Assembly: GCA_036940085.1 (NCBI GenBank)
Contig: JALLBK010000457.1
Span: forward strand, 1-57,204
Origin: Discostella pseudostelligera
Taxonomy: Eukaryota > Bacillariophyta > Thalassiosirophyceae > Thalassiosirales > Thalassiosiraceae
Direction of reading: 5' to 3'
DNA length: 57,204 bases
How positions within the stretch are numbered: the stretch's first letter is position 1; every line of letters starts with the position of its first letter. Shown piece by piece: positions 1 through 12,784 of this stretch. The notes under the pieces are model-generated. The model saw nothing but the letters and a program-made list of their open reading frames with translations. It was not told the origin of the DNA and made no database searches. A program made the position numbers and the translations under genes.

Positions 1-50
1 CGCAGACTCGCCTCCCATTCCTTCCACGCGTCGCTCGCCGGGGAGCGTTA

Positions 51-85
51 CGGAGAGAGGGAGGGAGAGAGGGAGGGAGAGACGC
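51..85. repeat. GA-rich imperfect microsatellite
   Basis: GAGAGGGAGG-type units are repeated imperfectly just upstream of the first gene. It probably lies in the 5' leader or promoter; no function can be assigned. Confidence 0.6.
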
Positions 86-137
86 GAGGATTTTCTAATG
101 TGTAAGATTATTTAGATTTCAATTCAAATGCCGTCAG

Positions 138-1963
138 ATGTCAGATGCTCGTGAGGGTTTTGGCCACGGCGACGGCGATTGCGCACTCAAGAGTAGATGG
201 CGACGAGAGATCTCAGATGGAGGAGAGAGGTCGTTATCAAGAAGAGATGATAGTGATAGTGGTGCCATGAAGATATTCGGGTTCCGCGACTCTTTCGTCG
301 GCGCCATTGCCGTCTTGTTTTTGGCGGGGGATGCACCGTCGACGGAACGACGGGTACTAGTTGGTGCATGGGCATCCACTAATATCGGCAGCAAGCATTG
401 CCTTTACATCACAACATCATCATCACCTTCAGCAGTACCTTCTCGACCAGCGAAATATTGTTTGAAATGGAGAAGTGTATGCTCTAATAAAAGCACTCGA
501 ACTCAAAGGAGGACACTGATGATGCAATCGTCATCCAATATTCAACCGACATGGTGGAGCAAATGTCTCATTAGTGAATTGCCCTACGATTCCGCACTGC
601 GAGCACTCGAGGCCTACCACCGTAACCATGGCGATCTTGCCATTTCTGTGCGATTTATTGTTCCTGCCACCAATGGTAAGAGAAATATTCGTCACCATGA
701 TTGCATGCAGATTCCGTTGACTGTTTTTGCTCACTACACATAAATGATGATTCCACCATCAGAATATCCCGTGGAATGGCATGGGGTTAAAATTGCACGA
801 CATGTATACAATATGAAATGGTGGCAGAAGCATATCGCTCAGAATTCAGATCGTGTTTCACAGCTGAACCGTCTGGGGTTTGTTTGGGCAAGATTGCAGC
901 CGGTGAGTGTGTCGAATTGCTCCATATTCCTACATCAAAATATTCAAAGCCGATGCTAACATTAATTTTGTCCAGCAATGGAATATATTTATGGAGAGTA
1001 TGATAGCCTACCGTAACATATATGGACATGTCCTCGTACCCGCATCGTTTGTGGTTCCTCGACATGATGACCATTGGCCCAGGGCATGTTGGGACCTACC
1101 GATTGGGAGTGTCGTGCAACGATTGCGATTACGGCATGATTTCCTAACCGGGGAGAATGCCATCGATAGGAGAAAGCAATTGGATGGGTTGGGATTTGTT
1201 TGGGATGTTAGCGAATATAATTTCTTGAGGTTCTTCATGGCTCTGAAACATTTTGAGAGGTTATCGAGAGAAAATTATTCATCGTCGCGTGACAATACGA
1301 GCATTCGTGTCCCATCGACATTCGTCGTGCCACCCGGAGAAGAAAATGGTTGGCCACCTGACCTTTGGGAATATCCACTCGGTGCCAAGACAATGGCTGT
1401 CCGTCAAAAACAATTGTATGTAAAGAGTCATCCGGATAGAAAGCAGGCATTGGAAGATATCGGCTTCCGATGGAAAAATGGCAATGCCTCTCTCGGTTGG
1501 TTAGATGTGGTCCATGCTGCCGCAATTTACTCTCAAATGCATGGCCGAATATTGAATGTTCCGCTATCGTTTACAGTGCCGGCTCCTCCTCAGGGTGTAG
1601 TAGATTCCAATCCCGATTGCATCGATTCTTGGCCTTGGCCGGAACGGCTTTGGGGGTTGAAACTTGGTCAGAGGCTCAAGGATATTCGACTGAAAGGTGC
1701 NTTGGCCTTGGCCGGAACGGCTTTGGGGGTTGAAACTTGGTCAGAGGCTCAAGGATATTCGACTGAAAGGTGCCTATTTAAAGGTGAGAAGTGCGATTTG
1801 GAGATGCCGAATAAGACGATTTCTTATGCTACTATGTTACTCATCCAATGTGCGGCTCTCTGATGTCACTCTTAAGGGACCTGAGGCGCAAGTTCGAAGA
1901 GCACAATTAGACAATCTTGGATTTGTTTGGAACCCAAAACGCGGGAGGATAAAGCGATTTTAA
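138..1963 (+). CDS. Helicase-associated (HA) domain repeat protein, no helicase core
   Basis: Proposed exons are 138-675, 763-902, 976-1783 and 1877-1963. Introns begin GTAAGA, GTGAGT and GTGAGA and end in AG. The product, about 499 residues once the 72-bp duplication at 1629-1773 is counted once, has four repeats. Each opens with an aromatic/Ala-rich helix followed by HG and a V-P pair, and closes with a GFVW-type box (LNRLGFVW, LDGLGFVW, LEDIGFRW, LDNLGFVW). This is the pattern of the helicase-associated domain, often found in tandem without a helicase in diatoms and in some bacteria; a nucleic-acid-binding role is inferred. The first ~140 residues are basic, Ser-rich and unrecognised, and the start at 138 is only the first in-frame ATG; 267 is an alternative. 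Exon 3 is broken by an N at 1701. Confidence 0.7.
1629..1773. other. Assembly artefact: 72-bp direct duplication around a single N
   Basis: Bases 1629-1700 are repeated exactly at 1702-1773 with one N between them. Counting the segment once restores the reading frame of the HA-repeat gene into its last repeat. This is the signature of two overlapping contigs joined without merging. Confidence 0.9.
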
Positions 1964-2080
1964 GAGATTGGGGGATGAACGAGGAGATGTTTGTATAATG
2001 ATGTTTATGGTGTTGCATCGTGGCGAATCTACTAAAATACACCTCTCAACGCAAACGCATCAATGCCTTCCTTTTTTACA

Positions 2081-5000
2081 TCACGGGCTGTATCCGACAA
2101 GCAATTCAACGTCCCAATCAACATGTTCGTCCATCCAATGGACGTAGTACGGATCTAACTTCGTTGTACCTACTCCTAATGCGATTGCTTTGAAATAATC
2201 CTCATCGTCATTGATCCAACCAGCACTTTCGTCAGGGATTAGATTCGTTCGATCATCGATTTCTTCCAACAACCCTGAAATTCCAGGGTATGGCTTCGAC
2301 AAATGTCTATAGTCTTCATCCCAGACCAAGTCTTCGTAATGCACTACTATGGAGTCGACCACACCCTCGAATGTTGCAGCTCCCAAAAAGTTGCGAATTT
2401 TATCCGCCCGCAGTTCCAAAACGCTGGAATAAGGATCACCCGCAAAGGCACCACTCGNAAAAGTTGCGAATTTTATCCGCCCGCAGTTCCAAAACGCTGG
2501 AATAAGGATCACCCGCAAAGGCACCACTCGTCACTGGGTGGAGCTCGTACAATGGAAAAGAATCAGATTGCGGATCCCTCTGTGTCATGCAGGGTATGAC
2601 TTCTTCGAAGTAAAAGCCATAGGAGCAGTTGGCATGGGTGGTATCGGATAAGGATTTATCTTGGTCCGACCTTTCCCTCTCCCACGATGACAATACAAAT
2701 TCAGACCACTCCATGTCCTTGTGAGCGGGTGCATTGATTGGATTTTGTCTCATCAATTCCACCCAATCATGTGGATTCAGAAATACAGATATCAACAAAG
2801 TTTGTGGGATATATCCTGGTGTGCTTTGGAACCATTTGCCGGGTCTTGAAAATCCATACCGAACCTGAATAGTAGGAAAGCAGCGAGCCAATCTCTCCAC
2901 CAACCATTCCGCTCCACTATGTCGTTCGCCAAGAACAACAATTTGGTCTATTTCAGGTGTCGGTATCGGCCATTTTTGGTAGCCTACCAACTTTTCTACT
3001 GACCAATCAACGTGTTCGTTCATGTACCGAACGTAGGGCACATCGTCGCTAATATTGTGCAAGGAAGCAAAACAACTGTCATTAGTACATCCAACTGGGT
3101 CAGCCCAGAAGCCATTGCTTTCTTTGGTAGATTCCATCCACCCAGCTGACTGATCGGGACGCAGCCCTGTCCGATTTTGAATTTGTTCCAACACCCCAAC
3201 GATTCCAGGTAGTTGGAAGTGTGTGTTGTTGGCATAGTTGCTAGTATTATTGTACGGCTCGACCAAATCTTCATATCGAACTGGGATGACAACTTCAACG
3301 CCCTCACGTTCTACGGATTGCACGATTGCCGACTGAATGCAGTCTGCTCGAAGATCCAGGATTGTCTCATTAATTGAGGGCAATTCGAATTCAACAAATT
3401 CTGTCCACTCCAACGTATCATTCATGTAAAGCTCCTCATGTGATTCGACACGCATCAATTCAACCCATTCATAGGGGTTTAGAAACACTGCCACTACAAT
3501 TGCACGTGCCGATTTCAATACTTCTTGCGGTGCTCCATCTTTCTGCGATAACATAATATTCTGTTCAATAGTAATATTCTTTTCGTCATTTACCGCTTCT
3601 GGCGGAGGAGTAAGGGCTTCAGCAGAACGATGAGACGGCCGAAGCAGGGAGTGATTTGCAATGAATGGCAACCTCCTATGCGTTGGTTTCGTACTATCAT
3701 CAATTTGTACTGAGAATCCTTCCAGTACGTTCAGTTCAGGGAACAGCCTCTTCAGCTTATCGACTAACCAATCCGCACTAGGACTAGAAAATTGCTCGCA
3801 ACCTCCCAACACAACAATTGTATCAATATCAGCAATACTACTCAATTCTTGGGTACTCGCAGGTTGGAGTTGTTGATTATTTGCAGAAGTTTGACTCGAA
3901 GACTGCCAATCGACAGCGTCATCTTGGTTCGAATTCTCGTCGGGTAAAGCAAAGTTGTCATCTTCGTCAATAATTCTGCTGTTTTCTAAGAAATTATCCC
4001 TTGTCGACGGATCATCCGTAGGTTGGTCATTATTGGTAGCCGCAGATACAGTAGTTTCGTGAACTCCGTACTTTTGAGACATATCTTTCCAATCAACAGC
4101 ATCATCTTCCGCATTGGTAGACTCAGAGACAGCATAGAAGTCATCTAACAGCCTGTCTCTTGCCAAAGGATCATCATTCTCGTTAACATTGGAGTATGAT
4201 TCATTATGATGCTTTTCTAACTTGCCATGGGTGATAACCCATGCCAATAAAAAGAAAAAGAGTAACTTCTTCCATCCCGATATTTGCCAATTCCTTGATG
4301 ATCTATAAATGTGGTCCTTGCAACAGCAGAGTTGTTGACAAAGGAAAGAAATGCAATAGCAACAATAGTATGTGCAATTACAATAGAAGGCAGGGTCATC
4401 ATTGTGTTTGGAATATTGCTTCCTGATAGCTGTAGAGGTAAGACCCGTGAATTCATCCTCGTCATCATCTTCTCTATTGTCATCATCGTATGCCGACAAA
4501 GACGAGAAGAAATTAACTTTTCTCGGTGTTTCCGCAGATGGAGATAGAAGTTGTTGGAACTGTTTGCCATGACCGATGAATCCATTAATGTTGTTTGCGT
4601 GCTTACTCCCAATAACGAGTGGGGCCATCTCTATATCAGCATCATCATTCTCGGCAGCAATTGCGAGTTGTTGCTGCCGCTGAGCAGGTGGAGGCGGAAG
4701 ATATCGGTTGTGATTGCCAAGACTCTCTTCACTTTGTTTCATCCATGCATACCGTCCCCTCCTCCATTGCAATATGCGCTTCTCCATCTCCTTCCGTTTC
4801 TCGAGGCTATCTTGCGCACTACTTGCACCGTTCTCAATCATGTCGTCATCGGATATGACGCTGTTATTGTCCGCTGTATCAAAGCTCATACTTCCAGAAT
4901 TGTACACCATTTCGATCTCAACATCCATGCACGTGTTCAAATCGGTTTCGGCCACCTGTTCGAATGACAATGATTGCAGACCGGAATTATGTATGCCCTC

Positions 5001-6854
5001 GAAGAATCTGTCATCGGATGAGAATTGAGAAACGTGAGAAGTACTGTCATCGAGGGACGATGTTTCGACTGGATCATCGTTATTGTATTGCTGTTGTGGA
5101 TGATTCATGTAGGCATTTGCAGGCAGTATGCTGGGCAATATGCTGTGGGTATTGTTGTGATTAGCATCACCGTTCAATTCGGGAATAGTCGTGGTGGCGA
5201 CAGTCGCGGGTACATGCGATACCATCATTAACGACTTCGTCAGCTTCTCGGCTGCAGACGCGGTAGCTTCATCCAGCGTCGTGAACGAAATATCAATCCC
5301 TCGTAACTGAGTGGTGGAAATGGTGGATAAGCGTTCTTGACTAGGGCTGATGATGCTGGTGTTGTTATTGAAATCGTCATCTTCCTCATCATCACTGAAT
5401 GAAAATGTCATAGTAGGTTTGTTGTATGGTTCCTGTCCCTGTCGCCCTAAAACTTCTTTATTGACTAGTTCAGCTTCATTGCATGCTAATCTGGCAAAAT
5501 CTCCACAACTTTGACCACCTCGTCGACCTCCTCGAACCTGAGGTGTGGCCTCCGATTCTGCCGCGGACGAATAATCTGACATTAAGGATGTTACCGAGTT
5601 GGCCCTGGCATGACGATTCGTTCGTTGGGGGGAAGAGGAATCATTAGAAGGGGTGGGTTGTATTTGACTAAAAGGATGGGTTGGGGGGAGTAGTAATCGC
5701 GAGGATGGTGATGGTGTTGTCATGGGCGAGGGTAGCAACAATCCCGATGGCAGGGGTGACATCATTGTAGGAGGCAAGGCTGACATCATTGTCGGTGGCG
5801 AGCGCGGTTTGCTCAATCGTTGGTGCAGCAGTTGCTTTTGTTGCGGTGGGTGATGAGCGATGTGAACGGCACCTTTAGTACTACCACCAATAGAAACGGG
5901 TGCAGCATGTTGAATAACAAGATTGTTCTTCTTGATCTTTGGCTTACTTTTTCTCTTTATCTTGGTATTGATGGCTCTCTTAATGTCAGAGTCAAATTCA
6001 ATTGCAGCGGCTGCGGAGGTGGGAATGTGAATACCCCGAAGAGGAGATGTTCGCGATGACTTAACTTGAGCATCTTTAGTTTGATTGATTCCATCCTGTT
6101 TATTGCTGCTATTATCAGTGTTGTTGTTGTAGTTGTATTTGTTTACAGGAGGAAGCGGTGGAGGTAAGGGAATGGGAAGGGGAGATCTCCTCGTTCCTCC
6201 CCCCAATACAGTGTTGTTGCTATTGTCAGAAGCAGTAGCCGCAGCTGCCATAATTAGACCAAGCGAGGGCAAATGTTGATCCGAAGAATTCGATCGAGCT
6301 CGTGCCGCCCTGGGAGAAGAGGATGGTGAACGTGACGGCGGGCGGAAGATATCCTTAAGATTATTATCACTCCTCTCACGCCGTAGTACAAGTTTTGGTT
6401 GCTGTATTCCATCGTGGTTGCTAACTGGACTTCCTGAAGATGTCGATCGCTTGAATGAGTAATTGAATTGATCTTGTGGCATATTCTGCATATGATGTGT
6501 CGAGCCTCTCCTCGTGTGGTGTCGTTTCTCTACGTCTGTAGTGTTGAAAGCGTCCAAACTTTTACTGTTAGATGTCACTGTTGTACTCTCGACATCGTTA
6601 GCGAGGGGAACATTGTAGCTCGAAACAAATCCAGAGGTTTGATTGTGCCAGTCGACGCTCTCTTCGAGGGAAAGCAGGAGTTCATTCTCGTAGGTATTCT
6701 TGTCTCCATGACCATGACAACTGCTGTCGCCACTGTTGCTGTTGAACGCCATGCTTCCACCACCAATACCGCTGCCTCCGCTACTATCACTACTACTTCT
6801 CATGGACAACATCCTCGGCTTGATGATGGCGTGCTTCCCTTTACTCTTCCCCAT
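2081..6854 (-). CDS. Type II membrane protein with two sulfotransferase-like modules
   Basis: This is a single long reading frame of about 1566 residues once the duplication at 2386-2530 is counted once. Residues 1 to ~830 are low complexity (Asn, Ser, Pro, Asp) and probably disordered. A Cys-rich patch (NCTYYCCYC...CCCKDH) precedes one hydrophobic segment near residues 860-875, suggesting palmitoylation next to a signal anchor. The lumenal part contains two related modules, from ~1008 and ~1300. Each starts IVVLG, has a phosphate-loop-like turn, carries NP-Y/H-WVELMR, then a YEDLV box, and ends EHVDW-VE-LVGY. This recalls Golgi sulfotransferases, which use PAPS. The loop is degenerate in module 1 (GGCEQFSSPS) and better kept in module 2 (GERHSGAEW), so module 1 may be inactive. 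Two DDAVDW motifs lie between the membrane segment and module 1. The sulfotransferase identity is inferred from pattern only. Confidence 0.6.
2386..2530. other. Assembly artefact: 72-bp direct duplication around a single N
   Basis: Bases 2386-2457 recur exactly at 2459-2530, separated by an N at 2458. It shifts the frame of the sulfotransferase-like gene near its C-terminus. Counting it once joins the two open frames. Confidence 0.9.
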
Positions 6855-7260
6855 GGTGGTGGCGAGAGAAGAAGCGGCCTACGATATGCATTAAATGAGC
6901 ATAAGATTTTGTCGTCGGCCGGCCCCGATGCCGATGCAACAAGCAAAAATTTTGGCAAGCAAGAGCAAAAAGGGGAACTTCGCGCAGCCACTTTTCCCGC
7001 CATTTTCGCCGGTACAACCTAGTCTTCCCGCCATTTATTTATCGCCTCAATATCGCCATAAGTTTTTCTCGCTATTTATCGCCGCTCGCTAGATACCCTC
7101 TCGCGCCAAAATAATCTTTGAGTAAGTATGCGTACTTAGTACTTACGTACTTAGATACGCCGCCTCCGCATTCGACATCGGCAGATCGGCGGGCGGCGGG
7201 CATCGTCATGGACATGGTTGACACTATATTTACCCTCTACCATACCACACCAAAAGCGCC

Positions 7261-7320
<60 letters not shown>

Positions 7321-7391
7321 CTAACCTAACCCTCCTCCTCCTCCTCCTCAATTCTTAGTCGCCCTTCGCCATCATCATCATCATCATTATC
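6855..7391. promoter_or_regulatory. Divergent promoter, sulfotransferase-like gene and MND1, with E2F-like boxes
   Basis: This 537-bp gap separates two divergent starts. It contains TTTTCCCGCCA at about 6992-7002 and CTTCCCGCCA at about 7024-7033, both matching the E2F consensus (GGCGGGAA on the other strand). A long CT microsatellite and a CTC/ATC-rich leader directly precede the MND1 start codon. E2F-type control would suit a meiosis or S-phase gene; this is inference from motif presence. Confidence 0.5.
7262..7317. repeat. (CT)n microsatellite
   Basis: About 28 uninterrupted CT/TC units lie some 75 bp upstream of the MND1 ATG, probably in its leader or core promoter. Long pyrimidine tracts here may act as a promoter element, but they are also prone to length variation. 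Confidence 0.95.
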
Positions 7392-8373
7392 ATGTCATCG
7401 AACAAGACCAAGCGCATGTCCGCCGACGAGAAGCGTCAAGCCATTCTCTATGTCTACCATAAGAACAAGGAGGTCTACACTGAAAAAGAAATTGTGTCAT
7501 TGGCCGCCAAGGCGGGGGTCAATCAAAATACGTGAGTTCTCATATTGATAGTATTGATGATGAATCTGTCTGGGGATGAGAGGTTTTGATATGGGGCGGG
7601 AGAGGCAAAGGGGGGGGGGTGTCATAAGGCATGATGTCTGACCAATGACGACCAATTTTCACTTTTCTCTCTTCACTCTCTCTCACCATCGATGGTCGAA
7701 ACCCAATCTCTATTATCATCCCTACACACAGCATACTCGACATCAACCAAACTCTCATCGACGATGGTCTCGTCGATCGTGAAAAAATCGGAGGCTCCAA
7801 CTACTACTGGTCCTTCCCGGCCAAGAAAGATCGTCTCCTCCAACTCGACTACGACAAAACTCTTTCCGATATCGACCATCTAAAAACACTCATTCACGAT
7901 GCTGAAATTCGATTGGCCAATGCCAAACGTGGTCGTGAATCCGATGACACTGAAGAGAATAATCGTGCTACCAAAATGGCACGTCGTGCGGAATTGGCCA
8001 AGGAGTTGACAAAAGCTCAAGCAGAGTTGGAAGTGTTGAAACAGAATGATCCAATGGAGGTACTGAATTTAGAAAAGGAATTAAAGTTGGTTACGGCCGC
8101 GGCACATCGGTGGACGGATAATATCTATAGTTGTAAGGATTATTTGGTGAAGAAACGTGGTATGATGAAGGGAGAGGCAAACAAGTATTTGGGTATCACT
8201 GATGCTTTCGATTGTGAGTATCTATTTTTGTATCGTTGTTTGATTAGCAGATTATTTGTCATCGAAAGTCTTCGTTGATCGTGCTCAACATGTAACCTCA
8301 TTTTCACACCTCCCTTCATCATATGCATGATGTGTGCACAGATCCCGAGGACAAGATGTCCAAGAAAAAGTAG
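7392..8373 (+). CDS. MND1: Meiotic nuclear division protein 1 homologue
   Basis: Exons are 7392-7531, 7732-8213 and 8342-8373 (sum 654 nt), giving 217 residues, close to the usual ~205. The N-terminal winged helix has the family pattern: an SADEKR start, then LIDDGLVD, IGGSNYYWSFP. A basic coiled coil follows (~75-150), then the conserved ANRWTDNI-type box (here AHRWTDNIYSCKDYL) and a FDYPED tail near the end. MND1 forms a heterodimer with HOP2 that stimulates RAD51/DMC1 strand exchange in meiosis. The start ATG sits in a good context after a CATCATCAT leader. The last exon codes for only the final ~10 residues. Confidence 0.92.
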
Positions 8374-8728
8374 TTGGGATCACTCACAGCACTTTTTACT
8401 CTCGTGTACGGGATAATGCTACCAACACTGGCTCTCTTGGAAAAGTGCCAGATTGTCAATCATGCCTCCCTTGGCATTAAGAAACGGTATCGTTCGGTTG
8501 CACAAACATGTTGGATTATATTCGTACATTCTCCGCATAGAAGTTTTGTTGGACATGTTGTAATTTGAATCAAAGTATACCATAGTACCCCTCCTTGCAT
8601 GCATATGAGTTAGAATGGGTTTATCGACATCAGACGTATTGGTGCAATTGGATTGAATTAATACTTATTGATAAACTGAAATAATTGGACCCGTTGAAAG
8701 TACCATATCTCTCTTTCGATAATTTCCA
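8374..8728. other. Convergent intergenic region
   Basis: This 355-bp gap lies between the 3' ends of MND1 and the Fun30-like gene. I see no conserved coding potential, repeat or RNA gene; it presumably holds both 3' untranslated regions. Confidence 0.6.
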
Positions 8729-11700
8729 CTAACTCACTCTCTCACTCAACTTTCTACTAGTGGGTGATTTCAAGAATCGTTCCACGGCAGCATTGGCAAG
8801 GCGGCACATTTCGTCATTATCATTCAACTTCTTCTTGCCAGTGCGCCCTTGCTCCTCCATGATAGCATCGTTCATCCTGGCCTTTCGTTCTTGTATTTTG
8901 TAAATATCTTCGTCCACTGTACCCTCCGTGACCATCTTTATGATAGTCACCGGCTTTTTCTGACCTATACGATGGCTTTTTTCGGAGAAGGGTGCAGTTT
9001 GCAGACAATTGTTGGGAAAAGAGCTCGGAGAGCAGGTCTAATCGAAACAACAACATAAATGGAACTCACCAGCGGTCTTCGGCCTGACGATCATTGAAGG
9101 GATTGAAGTCAAGATCGTGTAGAATGCATACATCCGCTGATGTCAAGTTCAGTCCTATCGGTGAAGGCGGAAATGCATTAGTTATTAGTGATGTAATGAC
9201 AAAAGGTGTCACGAGATGCCATGTTGTTCGTCTATCGCTTACCCAACCCGCCTGCTCGTGTCGAGAGCAAGAAGCATTTGATGGAGGTGTCGTTTGTGAA
9301 TCTGTCAATCAAGTCCTGCCGTTCGCTAACGGCCGTCTGTCCATCTAGGCGGAGATGATTACTCAACTGCAGTGAATGTAACAAGTGACCCATGAGGTCC
9401 AGTACCTTGGTCCATTGGCTGAAGATGAGGATCCTGTGGCCTTTGCTGATCAACTCAGGCAGAAGTGAGCGCAATCGAACAAACTTTGGCGAGCAGAACA
9501 AATCCTGTTCCATCAATGTGTACTTCTCAAGATGCTCCTTCCGCCGAGGATTGTCTTCGATCATCTGGATTGCCGCACAATGGATTTCATAGTCACTATA
9601 CTTCTCGAGCTCTTCGCGCACGAGCCGTAATGTGCAGCTAGCATCACTTCCAAACCAGCCATAATTCAGTGCCAAGTGTGCCAGATTATCCTTTTCATCT
9701 TCGCTCGTGAATCGATTCCGCAAAAGTAATGGGTGGTTAGCTGCCTTCCGCAGAGTGGTGAAGAGATGCTTCTGGGAGGCTGCATCGGTAGCAACAACAT
9801 CCGAGCCTCGTTCGGCACGAGCTTTGACGTGAGAGGAAATGATTGCATCGTAGGCAGCCTGTGTTGGTTCGTCCATTGGCACAATATCCACTCGTCTAGT
9901 TTTGGGTGGGAGGATTTGACCCAAAACATCTTCCTTCTTTCTTCGAAGGACGAACGGTGCAAACAACTGCTTCAATTTACGGTAAGCAGTGGCATCGTCA
10001 CATAACGCGCCTTCGAGGTGAACAAAGTACTCAAGCATCCGTTCGCCACCATCGTTATCGTCGTCGCTGTCGTCGTCATATCCCTTTTTGCGCTTGGACA
10101 CCTTACTTTCAAAGAGAGGCATCAGGAAGCACAATAGAGACATCAGCTCCTTTGGAGAGTTTTGAACGGGAGTGCCTTTGATGCAGAAGAGTTCATGAGT
10201 ATTTGCCAATAAAAGAGAGATCAACTAAGTCAAATTGCAGGCATTCTAATCTCACCAGTGAGCAACAACCGATGTGAGGACTGAAATTTGTTCAAATTTT
10301 TGTAGCGGAGACCTTTTGGATTCTGTTTTGCAAGCATCAAGCGACGAAAGCTTGAGTAAAGTACCAATAATTTGGAAGCATACTAGGCCAACGGATGAAC
10401 TCACCTTCAACGTATGACCCTCGTCCACGACAAGGTAATCGAACTCAAATTTCCTGAGGAACGAACTGGAATGCATTGATAATTGAATTCCGAAAATCAG
10501 AATCGAATTAGCATGCAAGAGCATAAATCTATTCACCATGCAACACTACTTACCGATCACCCCTGTTGCTATCCGAACTAAAGTATGAAAACGTCGTCAT
10601 TACCGCATCCAACCGATCATCGCCGCGCACAAACTTTCGATCCATTTCTTCTCGAATTTCATCCCGCTCTGCCTGAGTTCCGTGGTACTTGACAACACTC
10701 ATATGTGGTGCAAATTTCTTAAACTCAACCATCCAATTCGATAGGACACTCGCTGGGACGACAATGAGGTGAGGACGCTGAGATTTCTCACTCTTATCTT
10801 GCCGTTGGTGGTTAAGCCACGCAAGGAATGCAATCGTTTGGACGGTCTTGCCTAGCCCCATTTCGTCTGCCAAGATGCCATTGACATTCTTGGACTTCTT
10901 CCCGGCCTTGCCATTACCACCAAACCTTGTACGATTTAATAGCGCCATCCAATTCACTCCTAGCAATTGATATTCTGCCAAATCGACATTGGGCATGATC
11001 TCCTTCATCGTGTCATTTGATATCCACGAAGATTCAGCATCATTGTTCCCTCCTACCCCACTACCACCAGCACCGCCACAGCTGCCAAGGTTCAATGCTC
11101 CCTCCTCTCCCAAGAGTAACCCTTTCACACCACCATTATTGTTACTATTACTCCCATCTCCACCAACACCACACCATCCACTTACAATATTCACAATTTT
11201 CGCACTCAGCGCATTTGCCTCAGCAAGGACCTGCGCGGCAGTCTGCTCCTCCTCATCCACTTCTACTGCATCATACACTTCAACTTCATCCTCTTCCTCC
11301 TCCGCATTATCATCGTCGTCATTATTCATGTAACCAGGAATATCATCCTTGTAGATCACCTTGGACAAGGAGTTGGAGGATGTCGACGATGATAATGTGC
11401 CAAGACTGCCACCATCATTTTTCATACCACGGGATAATTTCTTTGCCTTCTTTTTAAGTCGCTTGTATTGTTGCTTGCCTTCATCGTCGTCTTCATCGAC
11501 TCCTTGATCGGCAAGACTTGCCTTCATTGCTGCCTCGATGGCACGTGCCTCATCATCATCGACGTACTCGTCGTCGTCACAGGTGGTAGTAGTTTTGGAC
11601 TTTTGGGATACTGGTAGGCTGGGCTTCTTTTTGGGAGTATCTGATAATACGTCGTCGTCGCTGTGGATTGTGTTGCCTTTGCCGCCATCTTCATCTTCAT

Positions 11701-12784
11701 CCAGCAAATTCACAAGTGCCGTGGAGGACGCCTTGGCATTGGATTTTACCACCTTCTTTTCTCCCCACAATGCCTCATCATCACTCGAACTTTCGGAATC
11801 ATCATCATCATCCTCATCCAATATCCTCCTCTTCCTGTTGGTTGTGGTAGCAGGAGCAGCATTCCGTCCTCTCTTCTTAACATCAGGCCCAGCACCTCCA
11901 CTGTCACCGACACCATTATCATTCTCGTCCTCCTTCTTCTCTTCATCAGATAATTTGCCAAAATATTTTGATCTCGTATTATTGTTCTCATTGTCCAAAC
12001 GATTCTCAAAACTCTGCCTTCTTCTGCTTTTCTTTCCAGCTTTTATAATGTTGTCATTGTCAGAATCAGAGTCATCCATTGTTACATCAATCACATCATC
12101 ATCCACTTCGTCACTGCTACTATCATCCACCGTAATGAGTTGCGACTTCTTCTTTGCACCTGCATTACCACGTTGACTAGTACGAGTGGCCCTGCTCGTT
12201 GTTCTCGTCGAACTACTGCGTGATGTTGACTTGGATTTGGATTTGGCAGTTGATGAACTCTTTCTACTACCACCCTTTGTTTTCTTCTTCTTCTTCTTGG
12301 CCCTTCCATCTTCACTATCACTATCCTCCTCATCTTCCATATCCGAATCCCAATCACCCTCATCCTCATCATCATTGTCACTCATCTCCTCATCATCCGA
12401 ATGAACGACAAAGCTATCGGCATCATCCTCCTCTTCCTCCTCATGAAATTCCTCCTCGTCTTCGGAAGGAGAATCATAAAAGCTATCCCGTTTCTTCTTC
12501 CACCCCCCTCCCCCCCCTCGTCTTTTCTTTGCACCGCCACCGCCACCATTGCCGCCGCCCTTGCCACCATTTTTCTTCATACGACGTTCCAATGCCGCAA
12601 GGGCTTTACTTTTTTGGATGGCTGTGTCGTCTCGGCCGACTTTGCGGGTGGAGAGCCATCCTCCTCCATTGCCACCACTACTACTACCATCGCCGCCTCC
12701 GCTGCTGCTCTCGGCGGCCTTCTTCTTGTTGTTGTTATTGTTGTTGCCACCGGCGGTGAAGGAGGCGAATGGATTATTCTTCAT
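8729..12784 (-). CDS. Fun30/SMARCAD1-type SNF2 chromatin remodelling ATPase
   Basis: The six exons on the minus strand are 12784-10554, 10465-10405, 10322-10256, 10175-9243, 9154-9070 and 8975-8729. They sum to 3624 nt, or 1207 residues. The N-terminal ~560 residues are acidic/Ser-rich and basic tracts. The SNF2 core starts near residue 600: YQLLGVNWM, Walker A region [15 protein letters not shown] box (exon 2), LLLTGTPVQN (split across exons 3 and 4), LRRKKEDVL, then [39 protein letters not shown] and QAEDRCHRIGQ. The order and the YEIHCAA and [13 protein letters not shown] segments fit the Fun30/SMARCAD1 branch, which acts in heterochromatin maintenance and DNA end resection. No CUE domain was recognised. 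The start at 12784 was chosen because upstream in-frame ATGs fall in sequence that looks like leader; a longer N-terminus is possible. Confidence 0.88.

Noticed and set aside
7320..7332. Telomere-like CTAACCTAACCC after the CT tract
   Set aside because: Only two partial units, directly upstream of MND1 and in the middle of a gene-rich region; chance leader sequence is more likely.
11538..12176. 212-residue plus-strand Ser-rich frame opposite the Fun30-like gene
   Set aside because: It mirrors the Asp/Glu/Ser-rich minus-strand tract and has no independent support.
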